Origin: an uncultured Desulfobacterales bacterium
Lineage (GTDB): Bacteria > Desulfobacterota > Desulfobacteria > Desulfobacterales > JAHEIW01
Assembly: GCA_947259495.1 (NCBI GenBank)
Contig: CAMYLV010000002.1
Coordinates: 85,922-149,921, forward strand
DNA length: 64,000 nucleotides
Direction: 5' to 3'
Below the pieces are notes generated by a model. That model made no database searches. It had not been told where the DNA came from and saw only the letters and a program-made list of their open reading frames with translations. Shown here in pieces: positions 46,067 through 54,982 of the stretch. Position 1 is the stretch's first letter, and the number at the start of each line of letters is the position of its first letter. The position numbers and the translations under genes were made by a program.

Positions 46067-47230
46067 ATGAAGTACCTCTCCATACTGGGTTCCACAGGTT
46101 CCATTGGCCGCAATGCCTTGAAGATTGTCGAAATGTTTCCGCAACAGTTTACGATCAAGGCACTGGCGGCCAAAACCAATACGGATCTGCTGGCCAAACA
46201 AATTGAGCAGTTTGCTCCCGAATTGGCGGTTGTCTATGACGCCGACAGCGCGCAGCAGTTAAAACAAAAGCTTGTGGCCGGGACAAAGGTCGAGATTCTT
46301 TGCGGAGAAGAAGGCTACCGGGCGGCGGCCTGCGACGGCAGGGTGGATATCGTCCTTACGGCAGTAGTTGGCGCCGCCGGTTTGATGCCGACCTTGGCCG
46401 CCATCGAAGCTGGCAAGACGATTGCGCTGGCCAACAAAGAAACCCTTGTCATGGCGGGCGAGATTGTTACAATGAAGGCTGCCCAGAAGGGCGTTCAGAT
46501 CCTGCCGGTGGACAGTGAGCACAGCGCCATTTTTCAGTGTCTTCAGGGTCATCGCAAAGCGGATTTAGCCCAAATCCTGCTAACCGCCTCAGGCGGCCCG
46601 TTTTTAAATCTGCCGTTGGACCAATTTCATAATATCTCAGCGGCGCAGGCCTTGAACCATCCCAACTGGGATATGGGCCCCAAGATCACGGTTGATTCGG
46701 CCACCCTGATGAACAAAGGGCTGGAAGTCCTCGAGGCCAAATCGCTTTTCGACGTTCCTGAAGACATGATTGAAGTAGTCATTCATCCCCAAAGTATCAT
46801 TCATTCGATGGTGGCTTACCGGGACGGTGCTGTTATGGCCCAGCTCGGGATACCGGATATGAAAGCGGCTATTGCCTACGCGTTGTCCTATCCGAAGCGG
46901 TTGTCGTTAAGTCAGCCGTTGCCGAATTTTTCAGGTAAACAGGATCTGACCTTTCAAAAACCGGATCTGTCGAAATTTCCCTGTCTGGCATTGGCGTTTC
47001 AAGCTTGCAGGGTTGGCAAAACCATGCCGGCGGTTTTAAATGCCGCCAATGAAGTGGCGGTAAACGCGTTTCTAAAAAATATGATTTCTTTTACAGACAT
47101 TGCCAGGATTGTCGACATGGCAATGGAAGCGCATGCTGTCAACGCAAACCCGGAGCTTTCCGATATACTCGCAGCCGACCAGGAGGCGCGGGAAAGAGCC
47201 GCAGATCTGATTAAAAACATCCAGACTTAA
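46067..47230 (+). CDS. dxr: 1-deoxy-D-xylulose 5-phosphate reductoisomerase
   Basis: 387 aa. MKYLSILGSTGSIGRNALKI binds NADPH; LANKETLVMAGEIV, PVDSEHSAIFQCL and the later MNKGLEVLEAKSLFDV and PQSIIHSMV are typical. MEP-pathway step making MEP; it is directly followed by rseP as in many proteobacteria. A short spacer rich in AAATATCGAATGTCGAA-like sequence precedes it. Confidence 0.98.
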   Translation: MKYLSILGSTGSIGRNALKIVEMFPQQFTIKALAAKTNTDLLAKQIEQFAPELAVVYDADSAQQLKQKLVAGTKVEILCGEEGYRAAACDGRVDIVLTAVVGAAGLMPTLAAIEAGKTIALANKETLVMAGEIVTMKAAQKGVQILPVDSEHSAIFQCLQGHRKADLAQILLTASGGPFLNLPLDQFHNISAAQALNHPNWDMGPKITVDSATLMNKGLEVLEAKSLFDVPEDMIEVVIHPQSIIHSMVAYRDGAVMAQLGIPDMKAAIAYALSYPKRLSLSQPLPNFSGKQDLTFQKPDLSKFPCLALAFQACRVGKTMPAVLNAANEVAVNAFLKNMISFTDIARIVDMAMEAHAVNANPELSDILAADQEARERAADLIKNIQT

Positions 47231-47281
47231 AATTATTTCAACCCCAACAGGGGCCGTTTTGAGAAACCGGAATTCGGATCA

Positions 47282-47330
47282 ATCGACCAGTAACCAATAA
47301 CCAATAACCAATAACCAATAATCATTCACT
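47282..47330. repeat. CCAATAA tandem repeat
   Basis: ACCAATAACCAATAACCAATA-type 7-base units, about five, between dxr and rseP. It is a simple tandem repeat, unstable in principle. Confidence 0.85.
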
Positions 47331-47336
47331 ATAACC

Positions 47337-48431
47337 ATGGGCATAACATTATTATCCTTTATTATTGTTCTCGGGGTTCTTATTTTTTTCCATGAATTCG
47401 GGCATTTTGTGATTGCCAGACTCTTTGGAGTCGGAGTTGAGAAATTTTCTCTGGGTTTTGGTCCCCGACTGATCGGGAAAAAAATCGGCCGAACCGATTA
47501 TCGTATTTCAGCCATCCCGCTCGGCGGTTATGTCAAGATGATTGGCGAAGAACCGGATGCCGAAGTGTCGCGAAGCGATATTCCCATTTCATTTACCCAC
47601 AAACACGTCATCAAACGGATGTGCATTGTTGCCGCCGGGCCGTTTTTTAATATCCTGCTGGCGGTCATTATATTTTTTGGTATTTTTTGGGTTTCAGGCG
47701 CCATGATATTAAAACCATCTGTGGGCGCGGTCAGAGACGGTTCGCCGGCGCTTGTCGCCGGAATAAAAGCGGGAGATCTGATTACAGCTATTGACGGAGC
47801 AGCGGTTTCCAACTGGGAAGATATGACGAAAATTATCGGCGCCAGCAACGGAAAAACCCTGGAAATAAAGGTTCGACGGGCGGATTCAGACAAGGTTTTC
47901 CGTATAACGCCCGAACTGGTTCCGGCCAAAAATTTATTCGGCGAGGATGTTCAGCGTTTTATTATCGGCATCAGCGCTTCAGGCGACGTTTACACCCGAG
48001 ATTTAAATCTCTTTCAGGCGCTGACTGAAAGTCTAAAACAGACCTATACCATCATCGAACTGATGGTGGTAATTATTGGCAAACTGATCACCGGTGACAT
48101 ATCCGCCGACACCATCGGCGGTCCGATCATGATTGCCAAAATGGCCGGGGACCAGGCCAAAGCCGGAATCGGCAATCTGATATTTTTTATTGCCCTGATT
48201 AGCGTTAATTTAGCCATCATCAATCTGGTCCCCATACCGATACTGGATGGCGGCCATTTGCTTTTCTTCTTTATCGAAGCGATCAGGGGGCGCCCAGTTA
48301 ATTTGAAAATCCGAGAGGTTGCCCAGCAAATTGGTTTATTTATTATTCTATTGCTGGTCGTCCTGGTTTTTTACAATGACATTTTCAGGTATAAAGATAA
48401 TATCCTTCGATTTCTCAAAGGTATTTTTTGA
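47337..48431 (+). CDS. rseP: Site-2 protease RseP
   Basis: 364 aa. LIFFHEFGHFVIARLFGVG contains HExxH; RISAIPLGGYVKMIGEEPD follows; a PDZ domain (about 120-200, AGIKAGDLITAIDGAAVSNW) and the C-terminal PIPILDGGHLLFFF (LDG motif) complete the enzyme. Intramembrane zinc protease acting on anti-sigma factors and signal peptides. Confidence 0.97.
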   Translation: MGITLLSFIIVLGVLIFFHEFGHFVIARLFGVGVEKFSLGFGPRLIGKKIGRTDYRISAIPLGGYVKMIGEEPDAEVSRSDIPISFTHKHVIKRMCIVAAGPFFNILLAVIIFFGIFWVSGAMILKPSVGAVRDGSPALVAGIKAGDLITAIDGAAVSNWEDMTKIIGASNGKTLEIKVRRADSDKVFRITPELVPAKNLFGEDVQRFIIGISASGDVYTRDLNLFQALTESLKQTYTIIELMVVIIGKLITGDISADTIGGPIMIAKMAGDQAKAGIGNLIFFIALISVNLAIINLVPIPILDGGHLLFFFIEAIRGRPVNLKIREVAQQIGLFIILLLVVLVFYNDIFRYKDNILRFLKGIF

Positions 48432-48527
48432 TAGAGCCTGTGACAGTTGAGCTTTTGCGAATTTAAATCTTCTGATCACCATATAACCTTTCAACATAAT
48501 AATTTAGACAGAATTGAAAACACATTT

Positions 48528-51524
48528 ATGCCGGCCAGACTTGAAATTGCCTTGAAAGATCATCTGATTGATGCTGAAGGCGAAGGGATCCGCCGAAAAG
48601 CCGCCAATTACTTTGGAATGCAGCTGTCGCGGGTGCGGTCCATTCATATTTTGACGATTGACGCCGACTTGAGCCCGGAGCAGCTCAAGCAGATCCAAAC
48701 CGAAATTTTTACCAATCCGGTTACCCAAATTTCTTCGTTCGAACCGCTTGCGGTTTCTTTCGACTGGACCATTTGGGTTGGCTACCGGCCGGGGGTTCGC
48801 GATAATGCGGGTGCTACGGCAGTCGAAGCGATTGAAGATCTGTTGAGACTGAAATTTACGGCTGATGCAGGCATTTACACCTCGAGACGCTATTGCATCC
48901 AGGGCAGCGGTCTTGTAGAAGACGACCTGGATAAAATTGCCGGTGAACTATTGGCCAACGATATCATTCAGCAATGGAAAATCCTTCCGCAATCCAACTG
49001 GGATCCGAAAAACGGAATCGGAACCATCATCCCCAAAGTACGGCTCGATCATATTCCAACACTTGGCACGGTTCCGATCGATAGCGATGAAACACTGGCC
49101 CGGATCAGCGTTGAACGCAACCTGGCCCTGAATCCCAATGATATTCCCACCATCCGGTCGTATTTTATGGATAAAAAGGTGCAAGCTGATCGAGCCCGGG
49201 TCGGGCTTGCCGATCCGACCGACGTCGAACTGGAATATATTTCTCAGGCGCGCAGCGATCACTGCAACCATAATACGTTTCAGGGTCTGTTTCATTATCG
49301 GAACCTGACAACCGGCCAAACCGAACGGGTCGATAATCTTTTTAAAAGTTGCATCGAAGCACCCACTCTGGCTCTCAAGTCGCAAAAATCTTGGGTGGTC
49401 TCCGTGCTATGGGATAATGCCGGCGCCGGCCGTTTCGATGATGATCACTATTACGTGATTACCGGTGAAACCCATAATTCGCCATCCAACATGGAGGCTT
49501 ACGGCGGCGCCATCACAGGAATTGTAGGGGTTTACCGTGATCCGCTGGGAACCGGCAAAGGATCGCGCCTGGTCATGGGAAGCTATGGGTATTGTGTCGG
49601 ACCACGAGATTATCGGGGCGAATTAAAGCCGCATCTCCACCCCCGACGTCTGCTGGACGGCGTCATCGAAGGGGTGCGTGACGGCGGCAACAAGAGTGGT
49701 ATCCCGACAACCTTCGGTCAGGTCATATTTGATCCGGGATATCTGGGCAAATGTCTGGTGTTCGTCACTGCGGTCGGAATCATGCCGGCTCAGATAGGCG
49801 GTGAGCCTGCCGAGCAGAAACGGACGTCACCCGGTGAATGGGTGATCATGAGCGGCGGACGGGTGGGTAAAGACGGCATTCACGGTGTCACAGCTGCCTC
49901 TGAGACGTTTTCGGAAAACACGCCAGCGGGGCATGTGCAGATTGGAGATCCATACACTCAGAAAAAAATGCATGATTTTTTATTGGAGGCCCGCGATAAA
50001 GGACTGGTACGGTTTATAACCGACAACGGCGGCGGGGGCTTGTCCTCCTCGGTCGGTGAGTCGGCGCGCTATTCCAACGGTTGTGAAATCGAACTTGAAA
50101 AGGTGCCGCTTAAATATGAAGGCCTTGACCAGTGGGAGATATGGGTTTCCGAGTCCCAGGAACGCATGACAGTGGCTATTCGTCCCGCTGACCTTGCTGA
50201 ATTCATGCGGCTTTCCCAAAAACATGCGGTTGAAAGCACCGTTATTGGTCGATACACTGATTCCGGAAAGCTTCACATTTCCTACGCTGGAAAAACCTGC
50301 GCCCATATTGATCTGGATTTGCTTAAATCCGGTTTTCCCCAGTGGGAATTTGAGGCCGATTGGATTTCCCCGGAACAACGAGGGCTTTTTGAGCCCGTGA
50401 TCGACAGTCCGCAAGATTATGGCATGCTGCTGCTGGATATGCTGGCACGACCCAATATTTGCGCAACGGAATGGATTATCCGGCAGTATGATCACGAAGT
50501 TCAGGGCGCCAGTGTGATCAAGCCGCTGGTCGGCGCCGAGCGGGATGTCAACAGCGATGCTTCTGTTATTCGACCGGTGCTGAATTCTTCAAAAGGTCTG
50601 GCTTTTACCCAGGCGCTGCTGCCGGCCTATTCAGCCATTGATGCCTACCACATGACCAGTTGCTGCATTGATGAAGCCGTGCGGCGGCTGTTAGCTGTGG
50701 GAGCGCATCTGGACCACATCGGCGGGGTGGATAATTTTTGCTGGCCCAATATTCAGTACCACCCGGTCGATAACCCGGACGGTAAATTCAAGGCCGCCCA
50801 GCTGGTGCGCGCCTGCTGGTCCCTGCGGGATATGTGTCAGGCTTATGAGATTCCGCTGCTCTCCGGTAAAGACAGTATGTATGTGGATGGCTACCTGCCC
50901 GGTCGTTATGGCGAAATGCATAAAGTCTCTGCCCTGGAAACGCTTCAATTCTCAGCCATATCGGTTGTTGAGGATATCCACCAATGTGTATCGATGGATA
51001 GCAAAGTTTCAGATGATTTAATCTACGTTCTGGGGATCACCCGTGATGAACTCGGCGGTTCGGAGTATTATGCCCACTTCAGTGAAATCGGCTTAAATGT
51101 GCCCCGGGTGCGCGCCGCAAATTTTTTGGTTGTCTATCGGGCTTTAAACCAGGCCATCGCCCGGGGGCTGGTGGCCTCGGCCCACGGCATCTATCGTGGC
51201 GGTCTGGGGGTCCACCTGGCAATGGTGGCCATGGGCGGGAACTTGGGCATGCAGGTTGACCTGGACCGTGTGCCCACATCCGATCTGAATCACAACCCGG
51301 CGGTGTTGTTTTCAGAGTCTGCCGGTCGCTTTATCGTTACCATTGATCCCAGGAATCGCAGAGATTTTGAAAAACTGTTCGAGCCCTCGACCTGCGCCTG
51401 CATCGGAACGGTCACCGCAACGCCCCAATTTGAAATCAAGGGCCTTGACCAAAAAACCATTGTTTCGGTTACCGTGAGCGCTCTGAAAGCGGCCTGGAAA
51501 AAACCGTTTGGGGACCTGATATAG
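48528..51524 (+). CDS. purL: Phosphoribosylformylglycinamidine synthase, PurS-PurL fusion
   Basis: 998 aa from ATG 48528; an in-frame TTG at 48447 is possible but unlikely. About 160 N-terminal residues carry two PurS-like half-units, (ALKDHLIDAEGEGIRRKAA then PGVRDNAGATAVEAIEDLL). The rest is PurL: ARSDHCNHNTFQG, ITGETHNSPSNMEAYGG, GDPYTQKKMHDFLLEARDKG and SAHGIYRGGLGVHLAMVAMG. It lacks the glutaminase domain; PurQ is the next gene. It converts FGAR to FGAM. Confidence 0.93.
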   Translation: MPARLEIALKDHLIDAEGEGIRRKAANYFGMQLSRVRSIHILTIDADLSPEQLKQIQTEIFTNPVTQISSFEPLAVSFDWTIWVGYRPGVRDNAGATAVEAIEDLLRLKFTADAGIYTSRRYCIQGSGLVEDDLDKIAGELLANDIIQQWKILPQSNWDPKNGIGTIIPKVRLDHIPTLGTVPIDSDETLARISVERNLALNPNDIPTIRSYFMDKKVQADRARVGLADPTDVELEYISQARSDHCNHNTFQGLFHYRNLTTGQTERVDNLFKSCIEAPTLALKSQKSWVVSVLWDNAGAGRFDDDHYYVITGETHNSPSNMEAYGGAITGIVGVYRDPLGTGKGSRLVMGSYGYCVGPRDYRGELKPHLHPRRLLDGVIEGVRDGGNKSGIPTTFGQVIFDPGYLGKCLVFVTAVGIMPAQIGGEPAEQKRTSPGEWVIMSGGRVGKDGIHGVTAASETFSENTPAGHVQIGDPYTQKKMHDFLLEARDKGLVRFITDNGGGGLSSSVGESARYSNGCEIELEKVPLKYEGLDQWEIWVSESQERMTVAIRPADLAEFMRLSQKHAVESTVIGRYTDSGKLHISYAGKTCAHIDLDLLKSGFPQWEFEADWISPEQRGLFEPVIDSPQDYGMLLLDMLARPNICATEWIIRQYDHEVQGASVIKPLVGAERDVNSDASVIRPVLNSSKGLAFTQALLPAYSAIDAYHMTSCCIDEAVRRLLAVGAHLDHIGGVDNFCWPNIQYHPVDNPDGKFKAAQLVRACWSLRDMCQAYEIPLLSGKDSMYVDGYLPGRYGEMHKVSALETLQFSAISVVEDIHQCVSMDSKVSDDLIYVLGITRDELGGSEYYAHFSEIGLNVPRVRAANFLVVYRALNQAIARGLVASAHGIYRGGLGVHLAMVAMGGNLGMQVDLDRVPTSDLNHNPAVLFSESAGRFIVTIDPRNRRDFEKLFEPSTCACIGTVTATPQFEIKGLDQKTIVSVTVSALKAAWKKPFGDLI

Positions 51525-51536
51525 AGCCGACGATGT

Positions 51537-51675
51537 CGGCTATCCTTCAGAAGACAGATGTCAGAGGTCAGACGACAGCTGACGGATGGCAAAGGACAGA
51601 AGATAGATGGCGGAAACCAGATTATAGATTTCATTCAACTCTATTCTGTCCTCTGTTTTCTGTTCTCTGTCTTCT
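51537..51675. repeat. Inverted AGACAGATGTCAGAGGTCAG-type repeat between purL and purQ
   Basis: The left arm has CAGAAGACAGATGTCAGAGG-like copies; the right arm has TCTGTCCTCTGTTTTCTGTTCTC. It is the same family as at 35215-35403 and could form a hairpin in the purL-purQ transcript. Confidence 0.75.
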
Positions 51676-51695
51676 GATTGAATTGGAGCCACACC

Positions 51696-52514
51696 ATGAA
51701 TGATGTCAACGTGCTGATTCTGGCCGGTTACGGATTAAACTGCGACAATGAGACCGCGCATGCATTTACGCTTGCAGGAGCCCAAACACAGTTTGTTCAT
51801 ATTAATTCTTTAATTGACGGTGACGCGCGCCTGGAAGACTCTCAGATCATGGTTTTTATCGGCGGGTTTAGCTGGGCAGACGATCATGGTGCCGGTGTGG
51901 TTCAGGCCGTTCGGCTCAAAACCAATATCGGCGAAAGGATTCTTGACTTTGTTGATCGGGGGAACCTGATTCTCGGTATTTGCAACGGTTTTCAGGCCCT
52001 TGTTAATTTCGGTCTTCTGCCAGGTTTCGATCAAAATTATACCCGGCGCTCTCTCGCGTTGACCTTTAATGATTGTGGCAATTTTAGGGATCAATGGGTC
52101 AATTTAAAGACGAATCCGGCCTCACCGTGTGTGTTCACCAGAGGAATCGACAGCGCTGAATTTCCGATCCGTCACGGGGAAGGTAAGTTTTATGCCGATG
52201 AAGACACCCTCGCGCGTTTGCTGGAAGATAACCAGGTGGCACTTCAGTACGCCCGCCCGGACGGGAATCTGGCCCAGGGTTGCTTTCCCTATAACCCCAA
52301 TGGGTCCCTGCATGACATCGCCGGAATCTGTGACCCGACCGGACGGATTTTCGGTTTGATGCCCCATCCGGAAGCCTTCAATCATTGGACCAATCATCCG
52401 GATTGGACCCGCCGCCGCGAAAAAGCCAGGCGGCAGGACCGATCGCCGGATGTCAAGCCCACGGTGGGCATCCGCATGCTGCAAAATGCTGTTGATTATT
52501 TCCGCACCGAATAA
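51696..52514 (+). CDS. purQ: FGAM synthase glutaminase subunit
   Basis: 272 aa from ATG 51696 (GGAG 8 nt upstream). VLILAGYGLNCDNETAHAFT, ILGICNGFQALVNFGLLPGF with the nucleophilic Cys, IRHGEGKFYAD, and GLMPHPEAFNHW with the catalytic His-Glu are class I amidotransferase motifs. It supplies ammonia to PurL. Longer than the usual bacterial PurQ of about 230 aa, resembling the glutaminase domain of the large single-chain PurL. Confidence 0.93.
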   Translation: MNDVNVLILAGYGLNCDNETAHAFTLAGAQTQFVHINSLIDGDARLEDSQIMVFIGGFSWADDHGAGVVQAVRLKTNIGERILDFVDRGNLILGICNGFQALVNFGLLPGFDQNYTRRSLALTFNDCGNFRDQWVNLKTNPASPCVFTRGIDSAEFPIRHGEGKFYADEDTLARLLEDNQVALQYARPDGNLAQGCFPYNPNGSLHDIAGICDPTGRIFGLMPHPEAFNHWTNHPDWTRRREKARRQDRSPDVKPTVGIRMLQNAVDYFRTE

Positions 52515-52797
52515 ACGAACAGTTATCCGATTCACCTTAAATAACCGCTTCTTAATTTCAAACCTGACATTCTAATTTCATTATTGTAATCCAAAACACG
52601 CTTTTTATCGATTTTGGCGATTCATTACACCCGCCACAATCAATGGCCCGAATTTTTGGCCTGCCTTCAGCCCTCTATATCTGTCGGTGGTATCTAACAC
52701 AATCTCATTTTTTTTCAACTTCTTACACGCAGTTTACAATCGGCTGTGATGTCAATGCCATCTAAATATTCCGATTTTATAATATAAAAAACGGAGC

Positions 52798-52812
52798 TGG
52801 CACAGGTTTTGT
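52798..52812 (+). promoter_or_regulatory. Sigma-54-type promoter of pilin operon 1
   Basis: TGGCAC-AGGTT-TTGT: perfect -24 box and GG-N10-GT spacing. The start would be near 52824, with a leader of only about 15 nt that contains GGAGGAG. The upstream 283 bp (52515-52797) contain no gene. Confidence 0.65.
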
Positions 52813-52838
52813 ATTTTGCAACCTCGGAGGAGAATAAA

Positions 52839-53330
52839 ATGATCCGCAAAAACTCAGGATTTACTGCTCTCGAACTGGCAACCACCATTGCCATTGTTGC
52901 CGTGATTGCTGCGCTGGTTATGCCGCCTTATCTGAGGTGGAACAGGGCACGACGTTTAGAAGGCGCCGTCGTCAATTTGACGTCGGACCTCGAGATGGCA
53001 AAGGTACGGGCCATTCGCGAAAATGCATTTGTTGTCGTTGTGTTCGGCGCTCAAAACTACACCATGTTCATCGATACCGGTGATGGCGTAGGCGGACTGC
53101 CAAATTGGAATCGGGATGCTGACGAACAACAAATTCTAAACCGCAAAATGCCGGCTGGTGTCCAGATCGACACCGGCAGTCTCAGTTTTCCGACGATCAA
53201 CGATAAGGTGCGATTCAACGGCCGTGGAATTCCGCCTGATATTCTCGCACCTGAAATCATTCCGGTGGCTAACACCGTCAGGGGCCGGCAAGTTAGCGTC
53301 AACCGATTGGGATTTATTAATGTTCAATAA
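52839..53330 (+). CDS. Minor pseudopilin, FimT/GspH-like (operon 1)
   Basis: 163 aa from ATG 52839 (GGAGGAG upstream). SGFTALELATTIAIVAVIAA is a prepilin signal: cleavage after Gly, Phe1, Glu5, then a hydrophobic helix. DLEMAKVRAIRENAFVVVVF is typical of FimT/GspH. It is probably processed by PilD and placed in the pilus tip or assembly complex. First gene of a five-pilin/PilY1 set. Confidence 0.88.
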   Translation: MIRKNSGFTALELATTIAIVAVIAALVMPPYLRWNRARRLEGAVVNLTSDLEMAKVRAIRENAFVVVVFGAQNYTMFIDTGDGVGGLPNWNRDADEQQILNRKMPAGVQIDTGSLSFPTINDKVRFNGRGIPPDILAPEIIPVANTVRGRQVSVNRLGFINVQ

Positions 53331-53343
53331 AGGCGAATGCAAA

Positions 53344-53763
53344 ATGGGAATCAGAAAACTTCAAAATACCATCAATAAAAAAAACGGATTTTCTCTGATC
53401 GAATTGCTAATTGCCATGAGCGTCATGGCGCTTGGCATGCTGGCGGCTGCTTCCATGCAGTATTCCGCGGTGCGCAACAACACGACCGGCAATACCGCCA
53501 CGCAGGCCACCATGTTGGCCAAAGCTACGCTGGAAATGCTGAAAAATCAGGATATCGAATCGACGGTGCTTTCAGTGGGTGATTACTTGGACCCCGCACC
53601 GGTAGACGCCAGCGGCAACCCCGGTGGTATCTATAATCGGACCTGGCGGATCGATCCGCTGGGTACCACCTCGCGTCGTATCAGCGTGACTGTGGAGTGG
53701 ACAAAATTCGGCAGCACGCGTCGTGTAACGATGGGCTCCAACACGATGGGGAGTGGCGTATGA
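53344..53763 (+). CDS. Minor pilin, PilV-like (operon 1)
   Basis: 139 aa from ATG 53344; earlier in-frame starts overlap the previous gene. NGFSLIELLIAMSVMALGML is a canonical prepilin signal with Glu5. TWRIDPLGTTSRRISVTVEW is a PilV-type C-terminal strand. It overlaps the next gene by ATGA. Confidence 0.88.
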   Translation: MGIRKLQNTINKKNGFSLIELLIAMSVMALGMLAAASMQYSAVRNNTTGNTATQATMLAKATLEMLKNQDIESTVLSVGDYLDPAPVDASGNPGGIYNRTWRIDPLGTTSRRISVTVEWTKFGSTRRVTMGSNTMGSGV

Positions 53764-54362
53764 AAACCCATTCTTGGCACCGACAAAATCAGGATCGCCG
53801 ATCAGCCGGGTTTACGTTGGTTGAAGTGCTGATGTGCATTGCAATATTATCGATTATATTTGGCACGGTTTTCCGGTCTTTTGATACGTTTAACCGATCC
53901 TATACCAATGAGAATGTCAAAGCGGGTGTCCAGCAAAAATCGCGCATTGGAATTGATCTGATGGCGCGCGATATCCGTTTGGCCGGGCTGGACCCTTTGG
54001 ATACAGCCAACGCCGGTTTTATTGCAGCCAATACCAACACAACCAGCGTTCGATTTACAGCCGATCTCAACTACGACGGTGATCTTGGTGATCCCTTTGA
54101 GGATATTATTTACGCATTAAATGGCAATTTGCTTCAACAGACCAGCGATCTTGGGAGCGGGCCGGTAACCGCCACCCTTTTGGATAATGTCAGCGCACTG
54201 TCCTTTAATTACCTGGACCAGGCGGACAATCCCCTGCCCGAGCCCATTGCCACCAATCAGATTCGAACCGTTCTCATTTCGCTGACCATGCAACGGCCGG
54301 CAGGTCGGGACGGTCAGGTAAGCCGGACGTATACCACGCGTGTCAGATGCCGGAATCTGTAG
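53760..54362 (+). CDS. Minor pilin, PilW-like (operon 1)
   Basis: 200 aa from ATG 53760 (ATGA overlap). SAGFTLVEVLMCIAILSIIF is the prepilin helix (Glu5). GIDLMARDIRLAGLDPLDTA and the C-terminus TYTTRVRCRNL match PilW-like proteins. Confidence 0.88.
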   Translation: MKTHSWHRQNQDRRSAGFTLVEVLMCIAILSIIFGTVFRSFDTFNRSYTNENVKAGVQQKSRIGIDLMARDIRLAGLDPLDTANAGFIAANTNTTSVRFTADLNYDGDLGDPFEDIIYALNGNLLQQTSDLGSGPVTATLLDNVSALSFNYLDQADNPLPEPIATNQIRTVLISLTMQRPAGRDGQVSRTYTTRVRCRNL

Positions 54363-54381
54363 CGAAGAAAGAGAAATAATT

Positions 54382-54921
54382 ATGAAACTGTTTAAATCGC
54401 TGAAATACACCATTCATAATGAAAACGGATTTGTACTGGGCACCGCGATTCTGATTTCGGCCATTTTGCTTCTGTCCGGTGTGCTGGCTGTGTGGACCTC
54501 CAACACGGAAGTCACCATCGTCCGCAACGAAGGCCAGATGATCCGGGAATTCTACAGTGCCGAGGCCGGGGTGGTCGATGCCATTGAAAATTACAACTCG
54601 GGTCCGACCACCTGGATGACGAATGATTTTCTGTCCTCTGATCCGACGGTAGCCAACAATGCCGTCACGTCCAATGACGAGAGCGGCAAGGTGGTTGCCA
54701 CCGTCGAAGTGCGCTGCATTGAGCCCAGCGCGACACCCATCCCGTCCTTCAGTGACGCAGCCAATAACATCCCCCAGCAGCTTCATATCGGATCACCGCC
54801 GCCAGGCTCAGGATACAGTCTAAAATATTTTGAAGTCCGTCGTTACAGCTTAACAGCCACGTCAACTAACGGCAACACCCAGGTTCAGGTGGGCGCGTGG
54901 AAGGTATTTAATAAATTTTAG
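54382..54921 (+). CDS. Minor pilin, PilX-like (operon 1)
   Basis: 179 aa from ATG 54382. NENGFVLGTAILISAILLLS is the helix; as in PilX proteins the Glu5 position is not Glu (Thr). FYSAEAGVVDAIENY is a PilX motif. It sits between PilW-like and PilY1 genes, as expected. Confidence 0.85.
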   Translation: MKLFKSLKYTIHNENGFVLGTAILISAILLLSGVLAVWTSNTEVTIVRNEGQMIREFYSAEAGVVDAIENYNSGPTTWMTNDFLSSDPTVANNAVTSNDESGKVVATVEVRCIEPSATPIPSFSDAANNIPQQLHIGSPPPGSGYSLKYFEVRRYSLTATSTNGNTQVQVGAWKVFNKF

Positions 54922-54982
54922 GGTGATGACACCATCAAAGAAGCACAAGATAGCGGTTTATCTAAGATAGGGAGATGCGGGC

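Noticed and set aside
47282-47330. CRISPR-like repeats
   Set aside because: Simple 7-base tandem units with no spacers and no cas genes.
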